Shown here: positions 14,930 through 24,593 of the stretch, one piece after another
Layout of the letters: the number at the start of each line of letters is the position of its first letter
Numbering within the stretch: position 1 is the stretch's first letter
Assembly (NCBI GenBank): GCA_024280475.1
Contig: JAJRQA010000233.1
Coordinates: 1-34,554, forward strand
Source: Alphaproteobacteria bacterium
Lineage (GTDB): Bacteria > Pseudomonadota > Alphaproteobacteria > Rhizobiales > JAKIUO01
Direction: 5' to 3'
Length of the DNA: 34,554 nucleotides
The notes under the pieces: generated by a model
The model's input: only the letters and a program-made list of their open reading frames with translations
What the model was told of the DNA's origin: nothing
The model's database searches: none
Translations under genes and position numbers: made by a program

Positions 14930-16219
14930 GTGACAGGGCCAGCCGATAAAGGGCGGCCGGTTGATGAACAAGGCATCTTTGCGCAGCGACACCCATCGAC
15001 ATCCAAGGAAGATTTGGGGATGAGTGGACTGCCAGAGCCAGAAAAAACCGGCAGAAAACATAAGCGTAGACGCTCAAAGGGCAAATCCGCTGGGCGCGTG
15101 CCCTCTCAATCAGCCAAAGAGTTTGCCAGTGGTCACTCAAATGGCGGTGCCACGCAATCTCCCCGTAAAATTACCCCTCCCGTTTATGCAGCCCTTGATC
15201 TTGGCACCAATAATTGCCGCTTGCTCGTCGCACGGCCCTCGCGTCGCGGCTTTCGAGTGGTTGATGCATTTTCGCGCATAATCCGCCTGGGTGAGGGGGT
15301 CAGCACCACTGGCATGCTATCCGAGGAGGCCATGAAGCGCACAATTGATGCCTTGCAGGTCTGCTCCAAAAAGATGCAGCGTCGGGCGGTTAAGCGCTCT
15401 CGGCTTATCGCAACACAAGCCTGCCGTGTGGCCGGTAATGCTGACGAATTTATTGAGCGTGTGCGAGAAAAAACGGGCCTCGAGCTGGAGATTATTGATC
15501 AAGAGACTGAAGCACGCCTGGCCGTATCTGGCTGTGCGTCCCTGCTGGAGCCAAATAGTTCGGGAGCGCTGGTGTTTGATATTGGTGGTGGTTCTTCAGA
15601 ATTGATCTGGCTCGATTTGCGTAATCAGCAATCACCAAGCCGCAACAGCCTGAAAGACCGCCTCGCAGCACAATCCAGCATATCCTGCTGGACGTCTCTG
15701 CCAATCGGGGTGGTGACAATTTCTGAGAAATTTGGTGGTCATGATGTGACACCGCAGATTTTTGAAGAAATGGTCCTCTATGTGATGGATCTGCTTGAAG
15801 GTTTTGAACAAAAGAACCAGATTGCGGATCAGTTGATGAGTGGCAATGCTTATCTTTTGGGAACATCTGGTACTGTCACGACGCTGGCCGGTATCTATCT
15901 GGGTTTGCCTTTTTATGACCGCCGCAAGGTTGACGGGTGCTGGTTGAAAGCCATTGATGTGCGCGATGTCTCACGCGTATTGGTTAATATGAGTTTTGAA
16001 AAACGAGCTGCACAACCTTGTATCGGCAACGAACGTGCTGATCTGGTGCTGGGCGGTTGTGCTATTTTAGAGGCGATCATGCGTATGTGGCCCTGTGAGC
16101 GACTGCGGGTCGCTGATCGTGGCTTGCGCGAGGGCATTCTTGCATCGCTGATGGCGGAGGACAATGTCGGGCAATCGCGACAGCGTAACAGAGCAAAAAG
16201 AAACAGACGGGAAAGATGA
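14930..16219 (+). CDS. ppx: Ppx/GppA exopolyphosphatase family protein
   Basis: This enzyme hydrolyses polyphosphate and/or the pentaphosphate of (p)ppGpp. The acetate kinase-like ATPase fold is shown by the phosphate-1 loop DLGTNNCRLLV (90-100), the catalytic-region QETEARLAVSG, and phosphate-2 loop FDIGGGSSELIW. The 429-residue protein has an extra N-terminal tail of about 80 residues, rich in Lys/Arg/Ser (KHKRRRSKGK), not needed for the fold. GTG at 14930 has GGAG seven bases upstream; ATG at 15020, with a weak GGAA site, would remove 30 residues. The stop overlaps the start of rlmE, the pairing seen in many alphaproteobacteria. PPX versus GPPA specificity cannot be settled by reading. Confidence 0.87.
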   Translation: MTGPADKGRPVDEQGIFAQRHPSTSKEDLGMSGLPEPEKTGRKHKRRRSKGKSAGRVPSQSAKEFASGHSNGGATQSPRKITPPVYAALDLGTNNCRLLVARPSRRGFRVVDAFSRIIRLGEGVSTTGMLSEEAMKRTIDALQVCSKKMQRRAVKRSRLIATQACRVAGNADEFIERVREKTGLELEIIDQETEARLAVSGCASLLEPNSSGALVFDIGGGSSELIWLDLRNQQSPSRNSLKDRLAAQSSISCWTSLPIGVVTISEKFGGHDVTPQIFEEMVLYVMDLLEGFEQKNQIADQLMSGNAYLLGTSGTVTTLAGIYLGLPFYDRRKVDGCWLKAIDVRDVSRVLVNMSFEKRAAQPCIGNERADLVLGGCAILEAIMRMWPCERLRVADRGLREGILASLMAEDNVGQSRQRNRAKRNRRER

Positions 16220-16923
16220 TGGCCAAAGCATCAAAAACTGGCGGCAAAGGCGGCAAAGGGGCCCGCGAACTTTCGGTTCGTGTAAAAACGGCGCGCGGGC
16301 GCAAACCCTCTTCGACCAAATGGCTGCAACGTCAACTCAATGATCCCTATGTTGCGGCGGCACAACGCGACGGCTATCGTTCCAGAGCGGCGTATAAACT
16401 TGTGGAAATCGATGACAAGCTGCATTTTTTGAAACCGGGACGTTGTGTTGTGGATCTGGGCGCGACGCCTGGTGGCTGGTCGCAGGTTGCCTCAAAACGT
16501 ATTCGCACCGAGCATGGTGGCGGGCATCTGGTGGCCATTGATATCAATCATATGGATGCGGTGGCCGGTGCCCATTTCCTGCAAATAGATTTTATGGATA
16601 ATGCGGCACCTGATCAAATCCGTGAATTAATTGGTGGCAAGGGGGTCGATGTCGTTCTATCCGATATGGCGGCGCCGTCCACTGGCCACAAGCAGACTGA
16701 CCATATGCGTATTATGGGCCTGTGCGAAGTCGCTTTAGAATTTGCCCGCGAAGTCCTCGAGCCCGGCGGCGTGTTTGTTGCCAAGGTGCTGGCAGGTGGC
16801 ACAGAGCACACATTGCTGGCCGATATGAAACGCGATTTCAAGACTGTCAAGCACGTCAAGCCAAAGGCCAGTCGCGCCGATAGCGCCGAGATGTATGTAG
16901 TCGCCAGCGGTTATCGGGGTTAG
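16216..16923 (+). CDS. rlmE: 23S rRNA (uridine-2'-O)-methyltransferase RlmE (RrmJ/FtsJ)
   Basis: RlmE methylates U2552 of 23S rRNA on the 50S subunit. The SAM motif DLGATPGGWSQ (80-90) and the K-D-K-E catalytic tetrad of the FtsJ family are visible at Lys61 (YRSRAAYKL), Asp150 (VLSDMAAPS), Lys190 (VFVAKVLAGG) and Glu225 (SAEMYVVA). A basic Gly/Lys-rich N-terminal tail precedes the domain. Two adjacent ATGs (16216 and 16219) overlap the ppx stop; the second removes one Met only. It is translationally coupled to ppx. Confidence 0.95.
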   Translation: MMAKASKTGGKGGKGARELSVRVKTARGRKPSSTKWLQRQLNDPYVAAAQRDGYRSRAAYKLVEIDDKLHFLKPGRCVVDLGATPGGWSQVASKRIRTEHGGGHLVAIDINHMDAVAGAHFLQIDFMDNAAPDQIRELIGGKGVDVVLSDMAAPSTGHKQTDHMRIMGLCEVALEFAREVLEPGGVFVAKVLAGGTEHTLLADMKRDFKTVKHVKPKASRADSAEMYVVASGYRG

Positions 16924-16933
16924 GATTTTGATC

Positions 16934-17695
16934 CTAGTCCTTGATCTCATAGCCGGTATGGAAAATCCACCAGATCGTACCCATGCAAAGGGCTAGAAAA
17001 AAGCCGATCATGCCAAGACTCAGCCAGACATTGACGTCGGCCATCTCGAAAAAGCTCCAGCGAAAGCCACTGACCAGATACACCACCGGGTTAAAGAACG
17101 AGACCGTTTGCCAAAACGGCGGTAACATGGAGATCGAGTAGAAAGTGCCGCCCAGAAAAACCAGCGGCGTGATCACCAGCAAGGGGATGATTTGCAGTTT
17201 TTCAAAACCATCGGCCCAGATGCCAATTATGAAGCCAAACAGGCTGAAAGTGATACATGTGAGGACCAGAAAGGCCAGCATCCAGAAGGGGTGCTGGATC
17301 TCAAGCGGTACGAACAGATGGGCTGTTGCGAGGATAATCAGCCCCAATATCAAGCTTTTTGTGGCCGCCGCTCCTACATATCCAAGGACAATTTCAAATG
17401 AGGATATGGGAGCCGACAAGATCTCATAGATTGTGCCGGTGAATTTGGGGAAATAAATCCCAAAGGACGCGTTGGCGATGCTTTGCGTCAAGACCATCAA
17501 CATGATCAGACCCGGGACAATGAAAGAGCCATAGGAGATGCCCTCGATCTCGGTGATACGCGAGCCAATCGCTGAACCAAAGACGATGAAATACAGCGCC
17601 GTTGAGATCACCGGCGAGACAATGCTTTGAAAAACGGTGCGGCGGGCGCGAGCCATTTCAAAGCGATAAATGGCTTTTACAGCTTCGATGTTCAT
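16934..17695 (-). CDS. ABC-2 type transporter permease (YadH-like)
   Basis: This 253-residue inner membrane protein has six hydrophobic segments in the ABC-2 exporter pattern, including [20 protein letters not shown] and the C-terminal [17 protein letters not shown], the classic ABC-2 signature before the last helix. It would form the membrane channel with the ATPase encoded just upstream; the ATG overlaps that gene's TGA (ATGA). Length and layout match YadH. The substrate is unknown; homologues are annotated as multidrug or polysaccharide exporters without firm proof. Confidence 0.88.
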   Translation of the reverse strand: MNIEAVKAIYRFEMARARRTVFQSIVSPVISTALYFIVFGSAIGSRITEIEGISYGSFIVPGLIMLMVLTQSIANASFGIYFPKFTGTIYEILSAPISSFEIVLGYVGAAATKSLILGLIILATAHLFVPLEIQHPFWMLAFLVLTCITFSLFGFIIGIWADGFEKLQIIPLLVITPLVFLGGTFYSISMLPPFWQTVSFFNPVVYLVSGFRWSFFEMADVNVWLSLGMIGFFLALCMGTIWWIFHTGYEIKD

Positions 17696-18690
17696 GTGGT
17701 TTCTTTCACCAGATTGACGAAAATATCTTCAAGAGAGCTTTTGCTCGTATTGAGGTCTTTGAATTTTATGTCGGCCTCGCTGAGCTTGCTCAAGAGAGCG
17801 GTAATGCCGGTGTGTTTGGCCTTGGTGTCATAGGTATAAATAAGGCAATTACCATCGCTTACCAGCTCCAGTTCATATTGTTTTAGGCCCTTGGGAACCT
17901 TTTTGAGCGTTTTTTGCAACTCAAGGGTCAATTGTTTCTTGCCCAGTTTTTTCATCAGTGTTGTTTTTTCTTCCACCAGGATCAACTCACCTTTGTTGAT
18001 AATGCCAATGCGGTCTGCCATTTCTTCGGCTTCATCAATATAATGGGTGGTCAATATGATGGTTACGCCGGTCTTTTGCAGGCCGCGCACGATTTCCCAC
18101 ATATCTTTGCGCAATTCCACGTCAACGCCAGCGGTTGGTTCATCCAGAAACAAGATGTCAGGCTCATGAGACAAGGCTTTGGCAATCAGGACGCGGCGCT
18201 TCATGCCCCCCGACAGGGTCATGATTTTGTCGTCCTTTTTATCCCACAGGGTCAATTGTTTGAGAATTTTTTCGATATGGGCTGGTTTGCGATGTTTGCC
18301 AAATAAGCCGCGTGTAAACGAGACCGTATCCCAGACGGTTTCAAACGCATCCGTGGTCAGTTCTTGGGGCACGAGCCCTATGATGGCGCGCGTGGCGCGA
18401 AAATCGGAGATGATATTTTTGCCATTGACCAAAACGCGCCCGGATGTGGGGTTTGAGATGCCGCAAATGATGCTGATCAGCGTGGTTTTGCCTGCACCAT
18501 TTGGTCCCAACAGCGCGAAAATCTCGCCATGTCTGATCTCCAGGTTGATCTTGTTGAGGGCCTTAAAGTCCGGGGGATAGGATTTAGAGAGGTTTTCGAT
18601 CTGAATGACCGACCGGTTGGTATTGTTTTTCTGCATCCAGCTAAATCCCTCTTGCCCTTGGGTCGCGAACTCGTCAGTGGTTTTGACCAT
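17692..18690 (-). CDS. ABC transporter ATP-binding protein (YadG-like)
   Basis: The ATPase energises the permease encoded after it. Visible motifs are Walker [10 protein letters not shown] (62-70), Q-loop [18 protein letters not shown], signature [15 protein letters not shown], Walker [13 protein letters not shown] and the H-loop [16 protein letters not shown]. The wording is close to E. coli YadG throughout, including the C-terminal extension ending LEDIFVNLV. From ATG 18690 it has 332 residues; ATG 18636 (GAGGG about ten bases upstream) would drop an 18-residue tail and fits YadG length better, so the start is open. Coupled to the permease by an ATGA overlap. Confidence 0.9.
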   Translation of the reverse strand: MVKTTDEFATQGQEGFSWMQKNNTNRSVIQIENLSKSYPPDFKALNKINLEIRHGEIFALLGPNGAGKTTLISIICGISNPTSGRVLVNGKNIISDFRATRAIIGLVPQELTTDAFETVWDTVSFTRGLFGKHRKPAHIEKILKQLTLWDKKDDKIMTLSGGMKRRVLIAKALSHEPDILFLDEPTAGVDVELRKDMWEIVRGLQKTGVTIILTTHYIDEAEEMADRIGIINKGELILVEEKTTLMKKLGKKQLTLELQKTLKKVPKGLKQYELELVSDGNCLIYTYDTKAKHTGITALLSKLSEADIKFKDLNTSKSSLEDIFVNLVKETT

Positions 18691-18774
18691 GCTGGTTCTA
18701 GAGATAAGTTTTTAATTGATTTTGTCAAACGATCAATATCAATAAAGAGTGCTTTTTTCGCAATTGACAGGCGT

Positions 18775-19773
18775 TTATTGCGTTAGCAAGGATGCATTGG
18801 CAAACAGGGCGGGGGTGCCGCCGGTATGCCAGAACAAGACTTGATCCTTTTTTGTGAAGACCCCTTGTTCGATCAGGGCAATCATTGCGCCAAAAGCGCG
18901 ACCTGAATAGACGGGATCCAGCAATATCCCTTCGCTTTGGGCCAGTAAAGCGATGGCGCGGCGTTCCAGATCGCTAATAACTCCGTAGCCACCTCCTATA
19001 AACTGCTCGTCGAGGATGAGGTCGCTTGGTTGATATCGGTGTTCAATATCCAAAAGAACCCCCAGCTCATTGCATATTCCTGAAACAAGCGCGTTGAATG
19101 GCGCTTCTTGTGCGCTTCGCTTGTCGATGCCGATGCCATAGAGAGTGATTGGAAGCTCTTGTATAAATGCGCCAACGGTCAGGCCGGCATGAGTGCCTCC
19201 AGAACTGGACGCAAAGACAATGTGGGTGATGTCGGTTGTGGTTTGCAAAAGCTGCTTTTTTAACTCTGCCATGGCCGCCACGAACCCCAGAGCGCCAATT
19301 GCACTTGAGCCGCCATATTCGACCAGATAGGGTTTGCGTCCCGATTTTTCGAGGTCCTTTGCAAGCTGGGGAAGATCCTCACCTTTGCGGTGTTCACCGG
19401 CCCAATGAATATTGGCGCCAAACAATTGACCTAGCAACAGATTGCCGTTGGCATGATCAGGGGCCTCACCTCCGAGCACAAGGTGGCATTGCAGGCCACA
19501 TTTCGCGGCTGCTGCCGCCGTTTGACGGCAATGGTTGGATTGAGCCGCGCCGCCGGTAATCAAGGTGTCGCAGTCTTGCTCGATTGCATCTCCCAACAAG
19601 AATTCAAGCTTGCGAACCTTGTTGCCGCCAAGCCCAAGGCCTGACTGGTCATCTCTTTTAATGTAAATAGATGGCGCGTCATGGCTTTTTGCCAGCCTTT
19701 TGGTAAGGTTTGGGCATGCATGCATTGGTGTTGGCCAGAAGCCAAGATTTGTGCGCGGAAAGTTGATTTTCAT
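18775..19773 (-). CDS. PLP-dependent D-cysteine desulfhydrase / ACC deaminase family enzyme
   Basis: This fold-type II PLP enzyme probably converts D-cysteine (or a related D-amino acid or ACC) to pyruvate or an oxo-acid, ammonia and sulfide. The PLP-binding lysine lies in GGNKVRKLEFL (Lys52), the SNH motif that stacks on the cofactor is at 79-81, and the phosphate-binding loop ASSSGGTHAGL follows. The C-terminus has the SGRAFGAMIAL and LFWHTGGTPALF blocks typical of DcyD. Length (332) is normal. No ribosome site is obvious before ATG 19773. It stands alone, diverging from the ABC-F gene. ACC deaminase cannot be excluded without a check of active-site residues against solved structures. Confidence 0.85.
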   Translation of the reverse strand: MKINFPRTNLGFWPTPMHACPNLTKRLAKSHDAPSIYIKRDDQSGLGLGGNKVRKLEFLLGDAIEQDCDTLITGGAAQSNHCRQTAAAAAKCGLQCHLVLGGEAPDHANGNLLLGQLFGANIHWAGEHRKGEDLPQLAKDLEKSGRKPYLVEYGGSSAIGALGFVAAMAELKKQLLQTTTDITHIVFASSSGGTHAGLTVGAFIQELPITLYGIGIDKRSAQEAPFNALVSGICNELGVLLDIEHRYQPSDLILDEQFIGGGYGVISDLERRAIALLAQSEGILLDPVYSGRAFGAMIALIEQGVFTKKDQVLFWHTGGTPALFANASLLTQ

Positions 19774-19862
19774 GGGATGGAGCGTAGCAGTTGATCGCTT
19801 GAATTCATAGATCTTGGATATGATGGCTTGCCAGCATCGACGAGGCGCTGTACTTCACCCCT

Positions 19863-21692
19863 ATGGCTCCACCACTTTTAACATTGCAAAATATATTCCT
19901 GACATTTGGCGGCACTCCCTTACTGGAGGGCGCCAATCTGACCATTGAGGAACGCGACCGATTATGCCTTGTGGGGCGTAACGGATCGGGGAAATCTACC
20001 CTATTGAAAATCGCTGCAGATCTTGTGGAGATGGATGAGGGGGAGCGCTTTATCAAACCGGGCGTGACGGTTCAGTATCTTGAGCAGGAACCCGATTTTT
20101 CCAGCTATAAAACCGTGCTTGAATATGTGGAAGACGGGTTCCATGATGGCGAAGCCGATTACCGCGCTATCTATCTGCTGGAGCAGTTGGGGCTAAATGG
20201 CGCTGAGCGCCCGCAAGATCTATCGGGTGGCGAGACCCGCCGCGCTGCGCTGGCCCGTGTATTGGCTCCTGAACCAGATATTTTGCTGCTTGATGAGCCG
20301 ACCAACCATCTTGATGTGACAACCATTGAATGGCTCGAAACCGAGCTAAAGCAAATGAGCTCGGCGATTGTCCTGATCAGTCATGATCGGCGCTTTTTGA
20401 CCAATCTGTCATCGCGCACGATCTGGATTGATCGCGGCATCACCAAAAACATGAAGGGTGGGTTTGGGCTGTTTGAGGATTGGCGCGAAAAGCATTTGCT
20501 GGAAGAAGAGCAGATGCGCCACAAGCTCGACCGAAAAATCGTGCGCGAAGAGCACTGGTTGACCTATGGCGTCACCGCACGGCGCAAGCGCAATCAAAAG
20601 CGCCTTGGTGATCTGCATGCCTTGCGAAATTTAAAGAAAGAGATGAAGGCAGGGGTGACCAAGAAGTTTGATCGAGACAATATTTCCGCCTCGGAAAGTG
20701 TGCGCTCTGGAAAGCTGGTCATCGAGGCCAAGGAAATTTCCAAATCATATGAACAGCGCGAGCTCATCAAGGATCTGTCGATCAAGATCAACCGCCGAGA
20801 TCGGATCGGTCTTGTGGGCGCAAATGGCACGGGCAAAACAACGTTGATCCGCCTGCTAACGGGAGAGCTGGCGCCAGATAGCGGTTCGGTGCGGCTTGGT
20901 GCCAATCTGGATGTGGTTACACTGGATCAAAAACGCGAAAGTCTCGATGCTGACATGACCCTCAAGGACATCTTGACGGGCGGTGGCGGTGATATGGTCG
21001 CCGTTGGCGATGAGCAGCGCCATGTCATGAGCTATATGAAGGACTTTTTGTTTTGGCCCGAACAGGCGCGTACGCCCATTGGTAAATTGTCGGGAGGTGA
21101 ACGCGGTCGCTTGATGCTGGCGCGTGCCTTTGCCAGCCCGTCCAATCTTCTTGTGCTGGACGAGCCCACAAATGATCTGGACCTTGAAACCCTTGATCTG
21201 CTGCAAGAGCTATTGTCCGATTATAGCGGTACAGTGCTATTGGTCAGCCATGACCGCGATTTTCTTGATCGCGTTGTTAGCATGACACTGGCTGTCGAAG
21301 AGGGGGGGCAGTGGCTCAGCTATGCGGGCGGCTATAGCGATATGCTCGAGCAGCGCAAATTGGTCGCTAAGGAGCAAAAAGCCAGCTCAAAAGAAAAGAA
21401 GCAAAAGCTGGGAAATAAGCCGGGCACAAAAAAACCGACAGGTAGATCTGATGACAAACTCACCTACAAGGATAAGTTTGCACTGGAAAATATTCCAACA
21501 CAGATGCAACAGCTCAAACAAGTCATGGCCTCGCATGAGACTAAACTTGATGATCATGAATTATATGCCCGCGATCCTGATGCTTTTGAAAAAGCGGTCA
21601 ATGCCCTGTCGGACGCGCAAGAAAAACATGATAAGCTGGAAGAGGAATGGTTGCGTCTCGAGATGATGCGCGAGGAACTGGAGGGATCATGA
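19863..21692 (+). CDS. ABC-F family ATPase (Uup-like)
   Basis: ABC-F proteins have two ATPase domains and no membrane part; most act on the ribosome. The first domain has Walker A GRNGSGKST (38-46), signature LSGGETRRAALAR and LLLDEPTNHLD; the second has GANGTGKTT (about 319-327), LSGGERGRLMLARA and LVLDEPTNDLDLET. The linker between them carries a long charged helical segment (REEHWLTYGVTARRKRNQKR), and a C-terminal coiled-coil domain follows a Lys-rich stretch, as in Uup. In E. coli, Uup is linked to precise transposon excision and ribosome function. The ATG has no clear ribosome site. The stop overlaps the next gene (ATGA). Confidence 0.9.
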   Translation: MAPPLLTLQNIFLTFGGTPLLEGANLTIEERDRLCLVGRNGSGKSTLLKIAADLVEMDEGERFIKPGVTVQYLEQEPDFSSYKTVLEYVEDGFHDGEADYRAIYLLEQLGLNGAERPQDLSGGETRRAALARVLAPEPDILLLDEPTNHLDVTTIEWLETELKQMSSAIVLISHDRRFLTNLSSRTIWIDRGITKNMKGGFGLFEDWREKHLLEEEQMRHKLDRKIVREEHWLTYGVTARRKRNQKRLGDLHALRNLKKEMKAGVTKKFDRDNISASESVRSGKLVIEAKEISKSYEQRELIKDLSIKINRRDRIGLVGANGTGKTTLIRLLTGELAPDSGSVRLGANLDVVTLDQKRESLDADMTLKDILTGGGGDMVAVGDEQRHVMSYMKDFLFWPEQARTPIGKLSGGERGRLMLARAFASPSNLLVLDEPTNDLDLETLDLLQELLSDYSGTVLLVSHDRDFLDRVVSMTLAVEEGGQWLSYAGGYSDMLEQRKLVAKEQKASSKEKKQKLGNKPGTKKPTGRSDDKLTYKDKFALENIPTQMQQLKQVMASHETKLDDHELYARDPDAFEKAVNALSDAQEKHDKLEEEWLRLEMMREELEGS

Positions 21693-22420
21693 GCATGGGT
21701 CGCTCTGAAATCTTGCTGGTCATTGCCGTCATTTCGCTGGCCGGTATTTTTTTGCTCGCCCCCATATCGCAAGATCTCTCATATCATCAATTTGCCGGCC
21801 AAAGCGCCAAGGCTGGCATCGCTAATTTCTGGAATGTGATTTCAAATATTCCATTTTTGTTTGTTGGGCTTATAGGGCTGTTTTTTTGCCTGCGCAGTGT
21901 TGATTTGCGAGCACGACTTTCGTGGAGCGTATTTTTTCTTGGCGTCACTTTGGTGGCGTTTGGGTCGTCATGGTATCATTTGAATCCAGCAAACGAGAGC
22001 CTGATCTGGGACCGCTTGCCGATGGCCGTAGGATTTATGGGATTGTTTGTGGCACTGCTCTGCGAATATATCGACAAGCGAGCACAAAGATATCTGTTGC
22101 TTCCCTGTCTGGTGCTGGGCGCGGCGTCAGTGCTTTTGTGGGGTGTGTATGACGATTTGCGGCTTTATATCTGGGTGCAGTTTTTCCCATTGCTGACAAT
22201 CGTCATATTGCAGTTGTTTTATCACAGCCAATATTGCCAGAAAAAGTATATAGCGGGTGCTCTTGGTCTTTATGTGCTGGCGAAATTACTCGAATTGGGG
22301 GATCATCAGATTTATGATCTGAGCGGGCAAATGATCGCCGGGCATCCTATAAAACATCTGATTGCAGCGGGTGGGGTAATGCTCTTATATCGGATGATCA
22401 ATCAAAGAGCGCTGACCTAA
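21689..22420 (+). CDS. Ceramidase-like integral membrane hydrolase (CREST superfamily)
   Basis: This 243-residue protein has about seven hydrophobic segments and the metal-site pattern of the alkaline ceramidase / CREST group: Ser94 and His97 in FGSSWYHLNP, Asp108 in IWDRLPM, and His219/His223 in AGHPIKHL, which together bind zinc in solved relatives. It probably hydrolyses a lipid amide or related bond in the membrane; the substrate is not known, and bacteria of this group rarely have well-studied examples. The ATG at 21689 overlaps the ABC-F stop and has GGAGG close upstream; ATG at 21695 is better spaced. The TAA abuts the palindromic element that precedes uvrC. Confidence 0.75.
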   Translation: MSMGRSEILLVIAVISLAGIFLLAPISQDLSYHQFAGQSAKAGIANFWNVISNIPFLFVGLIGLFFCLRSVDLRARLSWSVFFLGVTLVAFGSSWYHLNPANESLIWDRLPMAVGFMGLFVALLCEYIDKRAQRYLLLPCLVLGAASVLLWGVYDDLRLYIWVQFFPLLTIVILQLFYHSQYCQKKYIAGALGLYVLAKLLELGDHQIYDLSGQMIAGHPIKHLIAAGGVMLLYRMINQRALT

Positions 22421-22576
22421 GGGTTCGTACATAAATAACTAATACTTTTAGCTTGTCTTTTTATCCGTCAGTGTCGTTGCAAAAAGGGTTATATAGCTGG
22501 CTATACGCCCCTTTTTGCGCCTAACTGACAAACAAAAATACGGCGCTAAAAGCATCACTTATTTTTGCACGAACCC
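22421..22576. repeat. 156-bp imperfect palindrome, MITE-like element
   Basis: The segment starts GGGTTCGT and ends ACGAACCC, and the two halves are inverted copies over almost their whole length. Matching blocks include CTTTTAGC (22445-22452) with GCTAAAAG (22544-22551), GTCAGT with ACTGAC, GCAAAAAGGG with CCCTTTTTGC, and a central TATAGCTGGCTATA. A TA stands directly outside or at both ends (TA at 22418-22419 and 22577-22578), which would fit TA-target insertion by an IS630/mariner-type transposase. It carries no gene. It begins right after the ceramidase-like stop and ends nine bases before the uvrC ATG. A structured RNA role is the alternative. Confidence 0.7.
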
Positions 22577-22585
22577 TAGATCGTT

Positions 22586-24511
22586 ATGACAATGAGCGAA
22601 AAGCCGAAAAAACCAGCCCCCGTTGAGCCCCCCAAAGGGCCAGAGGTGATCGCTCGCTTTGTCAAAACGCTGCCCGCGACGCCTGGTGTCTATCGCATGC
22701 TCGATAAGCATGAAAATGTGCTCTATGTGGGCAAGGCCAAGGCACTCTCCAAGCGGGTTGTGAGTTATACCCGCCTCAATGGTCACACCAATCGCATCCA
22801 GCGCATGATCATGGGCACCTGCTCGATGGAAGTCATCACGACGGCGACCGAATCAGAGGCGCTTTTGCTGGAAGCCAATTTGATCAAGCGCCTTAAACCT
22901 CGCTACAATGTATTGCTGCGAGATGACAAGGCGTTTCCATATATCCTTATCGCCGACGATCATGAAGCCCCGCAATTGGTCAAGCATCGCGGTTCTCGCA
23001 AGCGCCAAGGCGATTATTTTGGTCCATTCGCCTCCGCAGGCGCCGTCAATCAGGCGCTTAACTCCTTGCAACGGGCGTTTTTGCTGCGTTCTTGTTCAGA
23101 TAGCGTTTATGTCAATCGCACCCGCCCTTGTCTGTTGTTTCAGATCAAGCGCTGCTCGGCCCCATGCACAAAGGATATAAGCCTGCAGGACTATGGCGAA
23201 CTGGTTGTGGAAGCACGGCGTTTTTTGTCGGGCAAAAGCACCAATGTACAAACTCATCTTGCCAAGCGTATGGAAGATGCCTCCCAGCTGCAAGACTATG
23301 AGCGCGCGGCCAGTTTTCGCGATCGGTTGGCCGCTCTCACGCATGTGCAAGGCGGGGGAGGCGTGAATGCGTCGGGCTTTGATGAGGCAGATATTTTTGC
23401 TGTACATAGCGAAGGTGGGCAGTCTTGTATTCAGGTGTTTTTCTTTCGCACCGGGCAAAACTGGGGCAATCGGGCCTACTATCCCCGGTCCGATAAAAGC
23501 CATGGCGATGACGAGATTTTAGAGAGTTTTATCGCGCAGTTTTATGACAATAAACCGTGCCCGCGCCAAGTGCTGATTTCTCATGATCTGCCCGGTAGAT
23601 TATTACTTGGGGAAGCCTTGAGCGAAAAATCTGGTCGTAAAGTCGCTGTTCAAACGCCTATGAAGGGCGAAAAACGCACGCTGGTTGAACATGCGTTGGC
23701 TAATGCCCGCCAGGCGCTGGGGCGCAAATTGTCAGAAAGTGCCTCGCAGCGAAAACTGTTGGAAGGGCTGGCAACCTGCTTTGATCTTGAGAGTGCACCG
23801 CGCCGCATTGAGATTTACGATAACAGCCATATTCAGGGGACCGATGCGATTGGCGCTATGGTGGTGGCGGGCCGCGACGGGTGGATCAAAAGCCAGTACA
23901 GGAAATTCAATATCAAATCCAAAACCCTCACACCGGGCGATGATTTTGGTATGATGCGAGAAGTCATGGAGCGGCGGTTCTCGCGTTACCTCAAGCAGTT
24001 GGAGAAATTTGAGCAACAAAGTGAGCTGGATGATGATGAGGACGCCGCGCCTCTAAAGCCAGATCTCCTATTGATCGATGGCGGAGCCGGGCAGGTGTCG
24101 GCAGTCGGTGATGCATTAGCGGATCTTGGTATCACTGATATTCCCTATATTGGAGTTGCAAAAGGGCCGGATCGCAATGCCGGGCGTGAGCGCTTTTTTA
24201 TACCCGGTCGACCACCTTTTTCCTTGGAACCTCGCGACCCTGTGATGTATTTTATCCAGCGTTTGCGCGATGAAGCGCATCGGTTCGCGATTGGTACGCA
24301 CCGGGCGCGGCGCAAGAAAAGCATGGCGCGCAACCCGCTTGATGATGTGCCCAATGTCGGCGCCATGCGCAAACGGGCTTTGCTGCGCCATTTTGGGTCG
24401 GCAAAAGCAGTGACTAATGCCGGGGTGCGTGATATCGCGCAAGTCGAGGGTATTTCAACCACTCTGGCGCAAGCTATATATGACTTTTTCCACGATGAAG
24501 CAGCTTCTTAG
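22586..24511 (+). CDS. uvrC: Excinuclease ABC subunit C
   Basis: UvrC makes both cuts in nucleotide excision repair, together with UvrB. The GIY-YIG nuclease (3' cut) begins [20 protein letters not shown] at about residue 34, a Cys cluster follows ([13 protein letters not shown]), the UVR motif that binds UvrB is at about 228-255 ([18 protein letters not shown]), the RNase H-like 5' nuclease is shown by [16 protein letters not shown] and [10 protein letters not shown], and two helix-hairpin-helix units close the protein ([18 protein letters not shown]). At 641 residues it is slightly long. ATG 22586 or 22592 can serve; neither has a clear Shine-Dalgarno because the palindromic element ends nine bases upstream. 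No GTTC-N7-GTTC LexA box was seen in the short upstream region. Confidence 0.95.
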   Translation: MTMSEKPKKPAPVEPPKGPEVIARFVKTLPATPGVYRMLDKHENVLYVGKAKALSKRVVSYTRLNGHTNRIQRMIMGTCSMEVITTATESEALLLEANLIKRLKPRYNVLLRDDKAFPYILIADDHEAPQLVKHRGSRKRQGDYFGPFASAGAVNQALNSLQRAFLLRSCSDSVYVNRTRPCLLFQIKRCSAPCTKDISLQDYGELVVEARRFLSGKSTNVQTHLAKRMEDASQLQDYERAASFRDRLAALTHVQGGGGVNASGFDEADIFAVHSEGGQSCIQVFFFRTGQNWGNRAYYPRSDKSHGDDEILESFIAQFYDNKPCPRQVLISHDLPGRLLLGEALSEKSGRKVAVQTPMKGEKRTLVEHALANARQALGRKLSESASQRKLLEGLATCFDLESAPRRIEIYDNSHIQGTDAIGAMVVAGRDGWIKSQYRKFNIKSKTLTPGDDFGMMREVMERRFSRYLKQLEKFEQQSELDDDEDAAPLKPDLLLIDGGAGQVSAVGDALADLGITDIPYIGVAKGPDRNAGRERFFIPGRPPFSLEPRDPVMYFIQRLRDEAHRFAIGTHRARRKKSMARNPLDDVPNVGAMRKRALLRHFGSAKAVTNAGVRDIAQVEGISTTLAQAIYDFFHDEAAS

Positions 24512-24531
24512 CAGAGGTGAGCTATTCCGGG

Positions 24532-24558
24532 TTGACATTGGCCCCCTGTAGGTATGGT
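24532..24558 (+). promoter_or_regulatory. Possible sigma-70 promoter for pgsA
   Basis: A perfect -35 TTGACA (24532-24537) is followed by TATGGT (24553-24558), but the spacer of 15 bases is shorter than ideal. It lies in the 82-base gap between uvrC and pgsA. Confidence 0.3.
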
Positions 24559-24593
24559 CTAACAATATTCATTAACCGGATTGAATCTTAGCC

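Noticed and set aside
17914-18306. Open frame of 130 codons antisense to the ABC ATPase
   Set aside because: Shadow of the ATPase gene with no start signal or family features.
22421-22591. LexA (SOS) operator before uvrC
   Set aside because: No GTTC-N7-GTTC or GAAC-N7-GAAC arrangement was found; GTTC occurs only in the palindrome ends.
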